DNA of 62,828 nucleotides from Candidatus Edwardsiibacteriota bacterium (GCA_020053305.1 JAGVNJ010000021.1:1-62828); one strand, 5' to 3'. Shown: positions 34,469-42,987, counted from the first letter of the stretch. The notes: generated by a model from the sequence alone, not told the origin. A program made the numbers and translations.

Positions 34469-34497
34469 ACTATAATCTAAATTAGGTTATTTGTCAA
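34469..34497 (-). promoter_or_regulatory. Sigma70 promoter for the PorU-like gene cluster
   Basis: TTGACA (plus 34492-34497) and TATAGT (plus 34469-34474) on the minus strand with exactly 17 bp between. It would start a leader of about 195 nt ahead of the PorU-like gene. Confidence 0.75.
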
Positions 34498-34535
34498 GGG
34501 GTTAGATTGATTTACAAATCAATAAAGCCGAGTTT

Positions 34536-35090
34536 TCACTTAACTAAATTTACCAAACTATTATACTCTTCTAATATCTGTTTTAGCGCTTTTGTTTGTT
34601 CAGGGGAAACATCTTCGCCACCCAAAATTAATGCCGCACCAGCACCTGCGGCAGCACCGACGCCAATGCTAATTGGCAAACCCAAAAGAATAGATTTAGG
34701 ATCGCCCCAAGGCTCGGCAATACTTAAACTGGCTGCGTAAATAAGTAACACTACGTATAAACCACCACCCAGTTTAGCGCCGGTTCTTAAACCAGTAACA
34801 ACGGATCTTTTTTTATTTTGACAATAGTTTTTTTTCTGGATATTATTTAAGCTATCAGCTTTAACAACAATGGGTAATAATCTTTCATCACTTGGGAAAT
34901 AATTATTTACATTGTTTTTCATTTCCCTTATTTTGTCGTCAAATGTAGCTTGATACATTTTTTCACCAACAGGCACTTCAATATATAAATAATCTCTCGT
35001 ATCATTTTTTGTCAACTTACCATTGCCGGTTGCACAACCAGTGGTAAATATAACGATTAACAAAAATAGCGTTACGTTATTTTTAATCAT
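34536..35090 (-). CDS. AT-rich lipoprotein with glycine-zipper membrane segment
   Basis: A 184-residue protein with signal MIKNNVTLFLLIVIFTTGCA and lipobox FTTGC, so it is probably lipidated. The middle is charged and Lys/Asn-rich. It then has two hydrophobic stretches: GGGLYVVLLIYAASLSIA, and a Gly/Ala zipper (ISIGVGAAAGAGAALILGG) that could insert in a membrane. The tail EQTKALKQILEEYNSLV is helical. I do not recognise the family. Its AT-rich composition differs from pilD and the secretion genes on either side, like the partial gene at the left edge and the broken lipoprotein at 46.6 kb. Confidence 0.75.
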   Translation of the reverse strand: MIKNNVTLFLLIVIFTTGCATGNGKLTKNDTRDYLYIEVPVGEKMYQATFDDKIREMKNNVNNYFPSDERLLPIVVKADSLNNIQKKNYCQNKKRSVVTGLRTGAKLGGGLYVVLLIYAASLSIAEPWGDPKSILLGLPISIGVGAAAGAGAALILGGEDVSPEQTKALKQILEEYNSLVNLVK

Positions 35091-35125
35091 TTTAATACCT
35101 TTGTTGCTTTAGTGCATGAAATCAT

Positions 35126-35971
35126 TTATAACCCGAAAAGCCTTAAATAAAACCCCAGCAATTCCCGGCCCCAGAAAAGGGCTAATATGCCGCCCAAGGC
35201 CAAAAACGGACCGAAGGGAACCATGGCCTTGGGGTTTACCCCTTCTGGGACCTCATTCTTTTTAGCCCGGCCCAATATGATCAACAGGATGCCGACAACC
35301 GACCCGGTCAAGAATGCCAAAAAGAAACTTACCAGCACTGCCTTCCAGCCGAAGAAGGCCCCGATCATGGCGGCCAGCTTGATATCTCCGCCGCCCATGG
35401 CCTCCTGCTTGAACACCTTCTCCCCCAACCAGGCTGCCAGCCACAGGAACCCACCCCCCAGTACCACGCCGATGGCGCTGTCCACCAAGGGCCATTGCGA
35501 CAGGACATCCGCTCGGCTGAATACCGTTTGATCAACCGGGATCCCAAAGGTAGCCAGGGCCGCCAATACAAGACCCATAGCCAGGCCGGAGAGGGAAAAG
35601 ACATCGGGGATGATGTAGTGCTCAAGGTCTATGGCCGAGATCACCAGCATGGCCCAGACGAACGGTATGTATCCCGCCAATCTCCAGTCGGCGCCGAATT
35701 TGAGGTAGACCCCCAGGAATAACAGCGCGCTGAGCAGTTCAACCACGGGATAGCGCCAGGATATCACGGCCTTGCAGCTGCGGCATTTCCGCCCCAAGAT
35801 TAGATAGCTTAATACCGGGATATTATCGTACCATTTGATGCTGTTTAGGCATTTGGGGCAGTGCGATGGAATGACAATTATCTCTTTCTTGCGGGGGATG
35901 CGCCAGATGCAGACATTGGCGAAGGAGCCGAACAACAGCCCCAGAATAAAAATGACAACTCCTTGAAACAT
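35126..35971 (-). CDS. pilD: Type IV prepilin peptidase/N-methyltransferase
   Basis: The inner-membrane A24 aspartic protease that cleaves and N-methylates type IV pilins and pseudopilins. I place the start at 35971, where GGAGG lies five bases ahead, rather than four codons upstream. The first domain has the zinc cysteines CPKC (SHCPKCLNSIKW) and CRSC of bifunctional enzymes. Both catalytic aspartates are visible: SAIDLEHYIIPD and GGGDIKLAAMIGAFFGW (the GxGD motif). Several membrane helices fill the rest. About 281 residues is a normal length. pilB at 40.7-42.5 kb and pilT at 47.8-48.9 kb complete a set pointing to type IV pili, although no pilin gene is in the window. Confidence 0.93.
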   Translation of the reverse strand: MFQGVVIFILGLLFGSFANVCIWRIPRKKEIIVIPSHCPKCLNSIKWYDNIPVLSYLILGRKCRSCKAVISWRYPVVELLSALLFLGVYLKFGADWRLAGYIPFVWAMLVISAIDLEHYIIPDVFSLSGLAMGLVLAALATFGIPVDQTVFSRADVLSQWPLVDSAIGVVLGGGFLWLAAWLGEKVFKQEAMGGGDIKLAAMIGAFFGWKAVLVSFFLAFLTGSVVGILLIILGRAKKNEVPEGVNPKAMVPFGPFLALGGILALFWGRELLGFYLRLFGL

Positions 35972-35986
35972 CTTTTCCTCCATCTT

Positions 35987-37354
35987 TTATCTTATGACTA
36001 TGCCGCCCAGATCATAATCCCAAGCTTTCTCAATGGCGGCTTGGTATATTCTGCCCATGATCAACTGACGGGAATTGCGGATATATATCTTGCCGTCTAT
36101 CTCCGGGGCCTCGGCATAACTGCGGCCATAGTATTGATAACCGGATTTGAAGGGAACATCCTTATTTCCTTTTGCGGCCCGTCCTTCAATGATAACCGAA
36201 ACAGTTTGACCCACCCTTAATCGGTTCTTGTTGGTGGAAATTTTTCTCTGCAGGAGCATTAAAGAGTCCAGCCGTTGGGATTTTGTTTTTTCAGAGACCT
36301 GGCCCGGCATCCTGGCGGACCTGGTTCCGGGCTCGTTGGAATAAGCGAAGACCCCCACCCGGTCCAGTTTCATCTCGCCGGCAAAATCATGCAACTCGGA
36401 GAAATCAGCCTTCGCCTCTCCGGGGAACCCGACGATGAAGGTGGTCCGCAAGATTATCCCAGGTATTTTCGTCCGTAGTCTGTGGAGCAGTTCGACAATT
36501 CTTTGTTTCGTCACCTTGCGTCCCATTTTTTTGAGAATACGGTCGGAAACGTGCTGCAGGGGGACATCCAGATATTTTAGGATCTTCTTCTCCCGCGATA
36601 AGATGTCCATCAATTCATCGTCTATATGGGCCGGATGGGTGTACAGGATCCGTATCCACTCCGGACCCTCGATCCGGCATAAGCTTTTCAGCAATCGGGG
36701 AAGGCTGCGCCGGCCGTAGATATCGGTGCCGTAGGCGGTGGTGTCCTGAGCGATCAGGTTGATCTCCCTTACCCCAAGGCTGGCCATCATTTTTGCTTCC
36801 CGGACTATCTCCGGGATCGGGCGGCTGCGGAATCTTCCCCTGATGGACGGGATAAGGCAATAGCTGCAACGGTTATCACACCCGTCGGCTATCCGCAAAT
36901 AGGCCCAGCCCGGCCCGGTGCTGATCAGACGGTTTTGATAGAATTTAGCATGGTAGTCGCAGCCATTGGCCGGAATGGAATTTTCCTTGCCGCCTTCCAC
37001 CGCCGCCAGGATGTTGTCGTAACCGTGAACCCCCACCAGAGCGTCTATCTCCGGGACCTCATTTTTCAATGATCGGCCCATCCTCTGGACCAGACAGCCG
37101 GTGACCACCAGCCGGAAGCCGAGTTGCTCCTTCTGCAGAGCCAGGGCCGATATCTCGGCCAGCCCCTCCTCCACCGCCTCCTGCAGAAAACCGCAGGTAT
37201 TGACGATGACCGTTCCGGCGCTATTGATATCATTTGTGAAACAATAACCCTTTTTTGTCAGTTGCCCCATCATGGCCTCGGTGTCGATGCGGTTCTTGGG
37301 ACAGCCCAAGGAAATGATATGGACGTTATTATTAGTTTTACTGGGGGTGATCAA
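35987..37354 (-). CDS. rimO: Ribosomal protein S12 methylthiotransferase
   Basis: A radical-SAM enzyme that adds a methylthio group to a conserved Asp of ribosomal protein S12. The N-terminal MTTase domain shows its three cluster cysteines in SLGCPKNRIDTE, NTCGFLQEA and TGCLVQRM. The radical-SAM motif is CDNRCSYCLIPSIRGRFRSRP. A C-terminal TRAM domain begins near RVGQTVSVIIEG. SLGCPKNRIDTE rather than the MiaB pattern supports RimO. The start is a TTG at 37354 with GGAG about eight bases ahead. The PLD gene ends 3 bp upstream and pilD starts 15 bp downstream, so they are probably co-transcribed. Confidence 0.94.
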   Translation of the reverse strand: MITPSKTNNNVHIISLGCPKNRIDTEAMMGQLTKKGYCFTNDINSAGTVIVNTCGFLQEAVEEGLAEISALALQKEQLGFRLVVTGCLVQRMGRSLKNEVPEIDALVGVHGYDNILAAVEGGKENSIPANGCDYHAKFYQNRLISTGPGWAYLRIADGCDNRCSYCLIPSIRGRFRSRPIPEIVREAKMMASLGVREINLIAQDTTAYGTDIYGRRSLPRLLKSLCRIEGPEWIRILYTHPAHIDDELMDILSREKKILKYLDVPLQHVSDRILKKMGRKVTKQRIVELLHRLRTKIPGIILRTTFIVGFPGEAKADFSELHDFAGEMKLDRVGVFAYSNEPGTRSARMPGQVSEKTKSQRLDSLMLLQRKISTNKNRLRVGQTVSVIIEGRAAKGNKDVPFKSGYQYYGRSYAEAPEIDGKIYIRNSRQLIMGRIYQAAIEKAWDYDLGGIVIR

Positions 37355-37357
37355 AAT

Positions 37358-37888
37358 TCACTCCATTTCCCGGTATTCAAAGCAATATTTTTTCCTTTTA
37401 CAGCCGGGACAATGCTGTCCCATCCATAACTCGTCGAATTGCTGCATGATCTTCCCCACCAGGCCCGGGTCTCTGGTAATGATGCCCGATTCGAAATTGC
37501 GTTTGCCGTCGGATTTGGCCCCCATCCCCGCTCCGGTCAGGTTGGCGCTGCCGGAATAGGCGAATTTGCCGTCCACTATTACCGATTTGAAATGTATCCT
37601 GGGGCACAGCAGTTTTTCCATCCCTTCCACCAGATTGGGATACCGGTCGAAATCCTTTCGGAAGTTGGGACCGGGTTCCTTGGCATGGATCAGGCGAATG
37701 GATACATTGTCATCTATCAATTGGGAGAGAAGTTTTAAAAAAGGGACTTTCTTTTTCCCCTGGTCTATGTAAAGGTCCTTCAGGTCAGAAGTTCCTATCC
37801 ACAGGAATTTTTTGACTGACGGAATCTCCTGCAATATCACCTGCCGGTAGATATCGGCATCGGAGATGAACTCCAGGTCGCATTTCAT
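37358..37888 (-). CDS. Phospholipase D-like protein with one HKD motif
   Basis: A 176-residue member of the PLD superfamily. I use the ATG at 37888 because it overlaps the stop of the DUF3795 gene by one base (TAATG); a longer frame upstream only covers that gene. One HxK(x4)D catalytic motif is present in RIHFKSVIVDGKFAYSGSANLTGAG (written here across the motif: HFK, then D, then GSANLTG). Single-motif members such as Nuc act as homodimers. A Cys cluster near the end (HCPGCKRKKYC) may bind metal. No signal peptide. Possible roles include nuclease or phosphodiesterase activity; the substrate is unknown. Confidence 0.82.
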   Translation of the reverse strand: MKCDLEFISDADIYRQVILQEIPSVKKFLWIGTSDLKDLYIDQGKKKVPFLKLLSQLIDDNVSIRLIHAKEPGPNFRKDFDRYPNLVEGMEKLLCPRIHFKSVIVDGKFAYSGSANLTGAGMGAKSDGKRNFESGIITRDPGLVGKIMQQFDELWMGQHCPGCKRKKYCFEYREME

Positions 37889-38247
37889 TATAAATCTTTT
37901 CGGATTCCGTCCAGCATCAGTTTGGCCTCCGGTACTATGTCGAAGAATTCGTTGAGCCTGCCGCAGGCATATTCCGGACAATGGGCGCAGTTATCCAATT
38001 TTCTGGCCCGACCGCATTCTCTGATCTTGCAGGTGCGGCAGTGCCCGAACAGCACCGGCCCTTCGGAGGTGCAGCCGTCGCAGAAGACGTCCTCGGGCTT
38101 GATGTCGGCGTGGTAGATCTTGGACCAGGTCTCGGCGGTCTTCCGGCGCAGTTCGGGATCGTCGGCATGCCGGGCGATGAAGGCCGGACAGACCGAGCAG
38201 TCCAGCCCGCAGAAGGAGATTTTCTTATTCATATTTTCTATGGCCAT
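37888..38247 (-). CDS. DUF3795 cysteine-rich protein
   Basis: A 119-residue protein whose pattern FCGLDCSVCPAFIA ... FCDGCTSEGP ... CRTCKIRECGRARKLDNC ... CPEYACGRL is typical of DUF3795, a small family found mostly in anaerobes. The cysteine spacing suggests zinc or iron-sulfur binding. The function is not known. The stop overlaps the start of the PLD-like gene, so the two are translated together. Upstream is a 530-bp repeat-rich gap. Confidence 0.88.
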   Translation of the reverse strand: MAIENMNKKISFCGLDCSVCPAFIARHADDPELRRKTAETWSKIYHADIKPEDVFCDGCTSEGPVLFGHCRTCKIRECGRARKLDNCAHCPEYACGRLNEFFDIVPEAKLMLDGIRKDL

Positions 38248-38390
38248 TATTGCGTTATAGTATTTATGCCGTGCTGTAATCCAGATGCTTTATGGTTTCC
38301 TGCTGGAAGCCTGCCCTGTGTAAGGCATGCAAGCCCTGCTGACTCAGGGTTTATGCTGAATGCAATGAAGTGCAGTAATGACCGAAGCGC

Positions 38391-38486
38391 GTCATCCTGA
38401 GCAGAGCGCCACGCCCAACAATCGAAGGATCTGCGCCGACAGAGATTCTTCGGCTGGTCCGGCAAGAGGTCGGTCTCAGAATGACG
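38391..38486. repeat. 96-bp dispersed element, copy A
   Basis: Starts GTCATCCTGAG and ends CTCAGAATGACG, imperfect inverted termini. It contains an inner GAAGGATCT/AGATTCTTC inverted repeat. A near-identical copy lies at 40531-40625. The stretch 38248-38390 to its left shows no gene or clear repeat. Confidence 0.7.
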
Positions 38487-38510
38487 ACGGGCATCCTTTG
38501 TGTTCTTTGT

Positions 38511-38722
38511 GGTTCAATAGACCTGGATTCCTGTCTTCACAGGAATGACATGAATAACTTGTAAGGTAAAAAGTCTTGGCGTTCTTGGCGCCTTGGCGGT
38601 TCAATAGACCTGGATCCCTGTCTTCACAGGAATGACATGAATAACTTGTAAGGTAAAAAGTCTTGGCGTCCTTGGCGCCTTGGCGGTTCAAAACCTGGAT
38701 TCCTGTCTTCACAGGAATGACA
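38511..38722. repeat. 87-bp tandem repeat, two units and a part of a third
   Basis: Units start with ggttcaatag or ggttcaaaac at 38511, 38598 and 38685. Each carries acctggattcctgtcttcac-aggaatgac, an ATTCCT-N8-AGGAAT palindrome (38527-38546, 38614-38633 with one mismatch, 38699-38718). The first two units then have atgaataacttgtaaggtaa and a Gly/Leu-coding-like cttggcg stretch. Apparent peptides across it are artefacts of the repeat. Confidence 0.8.
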
Positions 38723-38777
38723 CGTTTGCCCGATGCCAAGCAAAACCTTTGGGCCGAGGTGTCTTGGTGGCAAAAGA

Positions 38778-39194
38778 TCACCTCTTGGCCGGCCGGACCA
38801 GTTTACCGCTGGCGCTGGCCAGAATATTACCCTGTTGGTCGGCTATCTCCGATTCGGCCTCCACCATCCGACCCTTGTCGCTGATCACCCGGCCGGCAAG
38901 AATGACCGGCTCCCCTATCTTGACCGGATTTTTGAACCTGACCGTCAGCTCGGCTGTCACCGCGCCGGAAGCACCGCCCCCGCCCTCGGAGCCGCCCACG
39001 GCGTGGGCCAAAGCCTCGTCCAGTAGCGTTGAGACTATACCGCCGTGCAGGATGCCTTGCCAGCCCTGGAATTTTGCCGGGGGAACGAACTCCGCCCGGC
39101 ATTGCCCGGTTTCGGGATAGGTGAATTTTATCTGTAGTCCGTCGGGATTGTTCTTCCCGCAGGCAAAGCAAAAATGATCGTCGTTAAGCTTCAT
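38778..39194 (-). CDS. PaaI-type hotdog thioesterase
   Basis: A 138-residue single hotdog-fold acyl-CoA thioesterase. The family signature is in GWQGILHGGIVSTLLDEALAHA in two overlapping pieces: HGGI and the catalytic-region Asp in LLDEA. The strand TAELTVRFKNPVKIGEPV follows, as in 4HBT proteins. An N-terminal CFACGKNNPDGL with two cysteines is common in one subgroup. Such enzymes hydrolyse short or aromatic acyl-CoAs; the substrate here is unknown. Its start overlaps the end of the dGTPase-like gene by 11 bp. Confidence 0.88.
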   Translation of the reverse strand: MKLNDDHFCFACGKNNPDGLQIKFTYPETGQCRAEFVPPAKFQGWQGILHGGIVSTLLDEALAHAVGGSEGGGGASGAVTAELTVRFKNPVKIGEPVILAGRVISDKGRMVEAESEIADQQGNILASASGKLVRPAKR

Positions 39195-40314
39195 GCATCC
39201 CCCGGGGAATGTCGAACTTCAGAGGCTCCGGGATGAACACCTCGTGGATGCACTTTAAAGCGTAATCGTCGGTCATCCCGGCGATGTAATCGCCCACTAT
39301 CGCCGGGGCCGGGGTCTTCTCCTTCTGGTATATCTGGCTGTACTTGTCCAGGTGCCGGCCGAATCGTCTGAACAGAGGCACTGGGTCGTGGTCGTAGCGT
39401 TCCTGATCCTCCCCGTATCTTTGGTAGACGCTGGTCAGCTCCTCGAACAGGGTCCGCAATATCTTCTCACTGAACAGACCGTACTCCTCCAGGGGCGGCG
39501 AGGTATAGATATTTTTCATGTTGAAGTCGTACAGGGCCTTCATCAGCTGGTGGTTCTCCTCGGACAGCGAGATGCGTCCGGTGCCCTGGGTCTGGGTGAT
39601 GATGTCCTTGACCAGGGTGTCTATGATCTCGCCGTTCTTGCGCCCCAGCTTCTGCTTAATGCCGGGCGGCACCTGATCCTCATCCACCAAGCCGGCCCGG
39701 ATGGCGTCCTCCAGGTCGCGGCCCAGGTAGGAGACCTTGTCGGCCATCCGGACGATGGCCCCCTCGTAAGAAGCCGGATATATCCCCAGCTTTTTGATGC
39801 CCTCCAGGTCCACCTTATCCGAGCGGGGGGAGATCTCCTTTTCGTACTTCTCGCCGCAGTGGCAGATGATGCCGTCCCGCACCCCGTAGGTAAGATTGAG
39901 CCCGGCCCCGTCGTTGGCCAGCTTGTCAACCACCCGCAGGGCGTACAGCTCGTGATGGAACCCGCCCTGGTCCTTTAAAAGATCCTGCAGCACCTCCTCC
40001 CCCCGGTGCCCGAACGGGGCATGCCCCAGATCGTGCCCAAAAGCAATGGCCTGGGCCAGGTCCACGTCTAAGCCGAAGGCCCGGCAGATGGCCGAGGCGA
40101 TGGTGGCCACGTGCAGGGTGTGCTCCATCCGGGTGCAGACATGGTCGTTGTCCGGGGAGAAGAACACCTGGGTCTTGTGTTTCAGCCGCCGGAAGGGCAT
40201 GGAATGTATGATGGCGGTCTGGTCCCTAAAATACGGGCCGCGGATGTCTTCCTCGCGGGGGCGCACTCGTTCGGTGTAAACTTCAGGCTTCAGCGGGTTC
40301 TTCAATGTTTCCAT
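39184..40314 (-). CDS. dGTPase-like deoxynucleoside triphosphohydrolase (HD domain)
   Basis: An HD-domain enzyme that splits dNTPs, mainly dGTP, into nucleoside and triphosphate. I place the start at 40314, where AGGAG lies four bases ahead, giving METLKNPLKPEVYTERVRP; the longer frame begins in repeat DNA. The HD metal motif is HDLGHAPFGHRGE and the upstream CTRMEHTLHVATIA supplies the first His. MPFRRLKHKTQVF is typical of the family. About 376 residues fits the shorter, non-E. coli type (COG0232). It overlaps the thioesterase gene downstream. Upstream lies a 354-bp repeat-rich gap. Confidence 0.92.
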   Translation of the reverse strand: METLKNPLKPEVYTERVRPREEDIRGPYFRDQTAIIHSMPFRRLKHKTQVFFSPDNDHVCTRMEHTLHVATIASAICRAFGLDVDLAQAIAFGHDLGHAPFGHRGEEVLQDLLKDQGGFHHELYALRVVDKLANDGAGLNLTYGVRDGIICHCGEKYEKEISPRSDKVDLEGIKKLGIYPASYEGAIVRMADKVSYLGRDLEDAIRAGLVDEDQVPPGIKQKLGRKNGEIIDTLVKDIITQTQGTGRISLSEENHQLMKALYDFNMKNIYTSPPLEEYGLFSEKILRTLFEELTSVYQRYGEDQERYDHDPVPLFRRFGRHLDKYSQIYQKEKTPAPAIVGDYIAGMTDDYALKCIHEVFIPEPLKFDIPRGMHEA

Positions 40315-40392
40315 AATGCTCCTGTATCCATATATAAAAATGCTTTCAACATGGTCGTTCCTGCGAATGCAGGGATCCACCTAGTTCAATGG

Positions 40393-40412
40393 ATTCCCGT
40401 CTGCACGGGAAT
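40393..40412. repeat. ATTCCC palindrome in the dGTPase/pilB gap
   Basis: ATTCCC-N8-GGGAAT, followed by gacgcgg, as in the other copies. The 354-bp gap 40315-40668 otherwise holds the 95-bp element at 40531-40625 and no gene. Confidence 0.65.
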
Positions 40413-40530
40413 GACGCGGAAATCATGTCATCCTGAGAAGACTATCGTGTTTTGCTGGGCGTTGGATGACAATGATCACCCATTCAACCCATCGGACAGG
40501 CAGCAATTTCAGGGTGACGATTTGAGGCGC

Positions 40531-40625
40531 GTCATCCTGAGAGGTCGCCACCCCCGACCATCGAAGAATCTGCGTCGATATAGATTCTTCGGTTTGTCCG
40601 ACAAGCTGCCGGGCTAAGAATGACG
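40531..40625. repeat. 95-bp dispersed element, copy B
   Basis: Begins GTCATCCTGAG, ends TAAGAATGACG, and contains the inner GAAGAATCT/AGATTCTTC inverted repeat. It aligns with copy A at 38391-38486 over its whole length, with scattered substitutions. Confidence 0.7.
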
Positions 40626-40668
40626 AAAAGAAAAGTTTTTAGCGTCTTAGCGGTTTGAATCCCCGGCA

Positions 40669-42459
40669 TCAGCCCGAGACGGAATAGACCTCCTCGTAGG
40701 TGGTCACCCCCTCGATCATCTTGCGCAGGGCCACCTGCTTTAGATCCATCATGCCGTCGGCGGCGATGGCCTTGTTCAGTTTGTTGATGGTGACGGTGCG
40801 GGTCAGGGCGTTCTTTACGTTCTCGGTCATCTCCATCACCTCGAAGATGCCGGTGCGCCCCTTGTAGCCGGTGTTGCGGCACTCGCTGCAGCCCTCGCCG
40901 TAATACAGCTTGGATACCTTCTCATCCAGCAGTTTGTTCTCGGGGTCGTCCGGGGCCACTTCTCGGATAGCGCGGCAGTGGGGGCAGATCTTGCGCACCA
41001 GCCGCTGGGCCACTATCCCCACCACGGTGGAGGCGATCAGGTAGTAGGGGATGCCGATGTCCATCAGCCGGATTATGGCCGAGGGCGAGTCGTTGGTGTG
41101 CAGGGTGGTCAGCACCAGGTGCCCGGTAAGGGCCGACTGAATGGCGTGGTCGGCGGTCTCCTTGTCCCGGATCTCGCCCACCATGATCACGTCCGGGTCC
41201 TGGCGCAGGATATAGGGCAGAATGTTGGCGAACGACACCCCAGCAGTATGCTGGACCCCTATCTGGTTGAAGTCCTCGATCACCATTTCTATCGGGTCTT
41301 CGACAGTGATGATGTTGATGTCCGGCGATGACAGCGATTTCAGCGAGGAGTACAAGGTGGTGGTCTTGCCGCTGCCGGTGGGCCCGGTCACCAGGATGAT
41401 GCCGTTGGGCCGGTGAATGAAGGCGTTGTATAATTGATATTCCCGGGGATAGAAGCCCAGCTGATCCAGGTCCTGCATCAGCACTTCGGGATCGAAGATC
41501 CGGATGACCACCTTCTCGCCGAAGGCCACCGGTATGGTGGACACCCTCAGCTCCATCTCCTTGCCGCCGTAGTTGGTCTTGATCCGGCCGTCCTGGGGCC
41601 GCCGCTTCTCGGCGATGTTCATCCGGGACATGATCTTTATCCGGGACAATATCGGGGCGTGCAGGGCCCGGGGGATGGTGTATATGTAGTGCATCACCCC
41701 GTCGATCCGCAGGCGGACATAGGATTTTTCCCGCTTGGGCTCGATGTGGATGTCGCTGGCCCGCTGGTCGAAGGCGTAGTGCATCAGGTATTCCACCGCG
41801 CTGGTGATGTGCTGATCGTTGGCCTCGATCTCGTCCTGGCCCCGCAGCTTGATGTACTGCTCCAGGTTTCCCAGCTCGGTGGAGGTGATCCGCTCGGACT
41901 CGGCCGCCTGGACCGAGGCCCTAAAGCCGTAGAATTCCCGGATGATCTTCAGCACATCGGTCTTGGAAGTCAACACCAGGGTGACCTTGATGTTCTTGGC
42001 TATCTGCAGGCTCTCGATGTGATCCAGATTATAGGGGTCCACCACCGCCAGGGTCACCAGGGTATTGTTCTCCTCTATGGGCACCACCAGGTGGCGCATG
42101 GCGTAGGGCTTGGAGATGTGCGAGGTGACTACGTCCAATTTGAGTTTCAACGGGTCTATCTTTTTATACTCCATACCGGACTCCTCGGCCACCGCCCGGG
42201 TGATATCGTCCTCGGACAGCAGGCGCCCGCTGCCGTCGGGTATCAGCAGGTTGAAGGAGGAAATGATCTCGGCCGGGGTGATGATGTTGGCGGCCTGGTA
42301 CTGCCTGCGGCTGGCGTTGGTCTCCTGGTATTTCTGGAGTTTAGCCCGCTGGGCGTTGCCCTTGATCTGGACGTCCTGGTACTGGTCCTTGGTGATCCTC
42401 CCCTTTTTGAGGAGCACCTCCAGCACGTATTCCACAGTGAGATGGGTGGGCTTTTTCAT
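40669..42459 (-). CDS. pilB: Type IV pilus assembly ATPase
   Basis: The cytoplasmic ATPase that drives pilus extension (GspE/PilB family, 596 residues). An N-terminal MshEN-like region (residues 1-200, with FNLLIPDGSGRLLSEDDI) precedes the motor domain. Walker A is GPTGSGKTTTLYSSL (about 361-375). The Asp and His boxes are VEDPIEM and LTTLHTNDS. Walker B is DPDVIMVGEIRD. Near 497 a zinc site, CPHC ... CSECRNTGYKGRTGIFE, marks PilB/GspE rather than PilT. The type II secretion ATPase GspE cannot be excluded, but pilT in the window favours PilB. Confidence 0.92.
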   Translation of the reverse strand: MKKPTHLTVEYVLEVLLKKGRITKDQYQDVQIKGNAQRAKLQKYQETNASRRQYQAANIITPAEIISSFNLLIPDGSGRLLSEDDITRAVAEESGMEYKKIDPLKLKLDVVTSHISKPYAMRHLVVPIEENNTLVTLAVVDPYNLDHIESLQIAKNIKVTLVLTSKTDVLKIIREFYGFRASVQAAESERITSTELGNLEQYIKLRGQDEIEANDQHITSAVEYLMHYAFDQRASDIHIEPKREKSYVRLRIDGVMHYIYTIPRALHAPILSRIKIMSRMNIAEKRRPQDGRIKTNYGGKEMELRVSTIPVAFGEKVVIRIFDPEVLMQDLDQLGFYPREYQLYNAFIHRPNGIILVTGPTGSGKTTTLYSSLKSLSSPDINIITVEDPIEMVIEDFNQIGVQHTAGVSFANILPYILRQDPDVIMVGEIRDKETADHAIQSALTGHLVLTTLHTNDSPSAIIRLMDIGIPYYLIASTVVGIVAQRLVRKICPHCRAIREVAPDDPENKLLDEKVSKLYYGEGCSECRNTGYKGRTGIFEVMEMTENVKNALTRTVTINKLNKAIAADGMMDLKQVALRKMIEGVTTYEEVYSVSG

Positions 42460-42987
42460 ATGTTTGAATTATTTGAGTTGCAGGTAGATGGATGAAATAT
42501 TATCGCAGATAGAGGGGGAAAATGCAAGGGGAGAAATGAAATTCCCCCTCCGCATCGGAGGGGGTTGGGGGCGGTTAAACAGCCGGGCATGCAGGTAGGG
42601 GCAATTCATGAATTGCCCCTACGATAATTTGCCATAGAATACGGGTCTGCGGCGTTTCGGACACGGCCCGCCGTGTCCCTACGGCAAATGGCCATCCATA
42701 CGGGTCTGGGCGATTGATTCAGCCTACGTAGCATATTGTCATATTTATGCATACTCCGGCGAAGAAGGCCCAATCGCCCCTACAAATTGGGCAATGATAT
42801 GGGCGTGGATTGCTTCGCCGTTAACCTTCGATGCCCTTCTCAATGACATCTCCCTCGCCAAATTTATTTGGAGAGGGTCGGGGTGAGGTCAAACAAAAAT
42901 CCCCCTCCGCATTCAGCCTACGTAGCCTATTTTTACAGGGGCTACTTCGGCGAAGTATGCTCGGAGGGGGATCAGGGGGCGGTCAAT
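42460..42987. other. 528-bp gene-free spacer packed with short repeats
   Basis: Between yajQ and pilB. It contains a 28-bp perfect palindrome (42595-42622), a GGACACGGC/GCCGTGTCC hairpin (42659-42678), and two copies of a ttcagcctacgtagc-type unit with ggcgaag (42718 on and 42912 on). It also has ccctccgc/ggaggggg runs near 42544-42566 and at its right end. No coding signal was seen on either strand. Confidence 0.65.
42595..42622. repeat. 28-bp palindrome identical to one inside the RAYT gene
   Basis: Perfect inverted repeat with half-site GTAGGGGCAATTCA. The same 28 bases occur at 62362-62389 within the tyrosine transposase gene, and a G-to-A variant overlaps that gene's stop at 62099-62122. 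It is a candidate REP target of that transposase family. Confidence 0.8.

Noticed and set aside
38511-38722. Possible CRISPR array
   Set aside because: Units are contiguous 87-bp duplicates with no unique spacers, and no cas genes are near.
38476-38781. Minus-strand frame of 101 codons with repeated KTFYLTSYSCHSCE
   Set aside because: It is a product of the 87-bp tandem repeat.
41434-42495. Plus-strand frame of 353 codons
   Set aside because: Complete antisense of pilB; rich in Gly, His and Gln with no recognisable domain.
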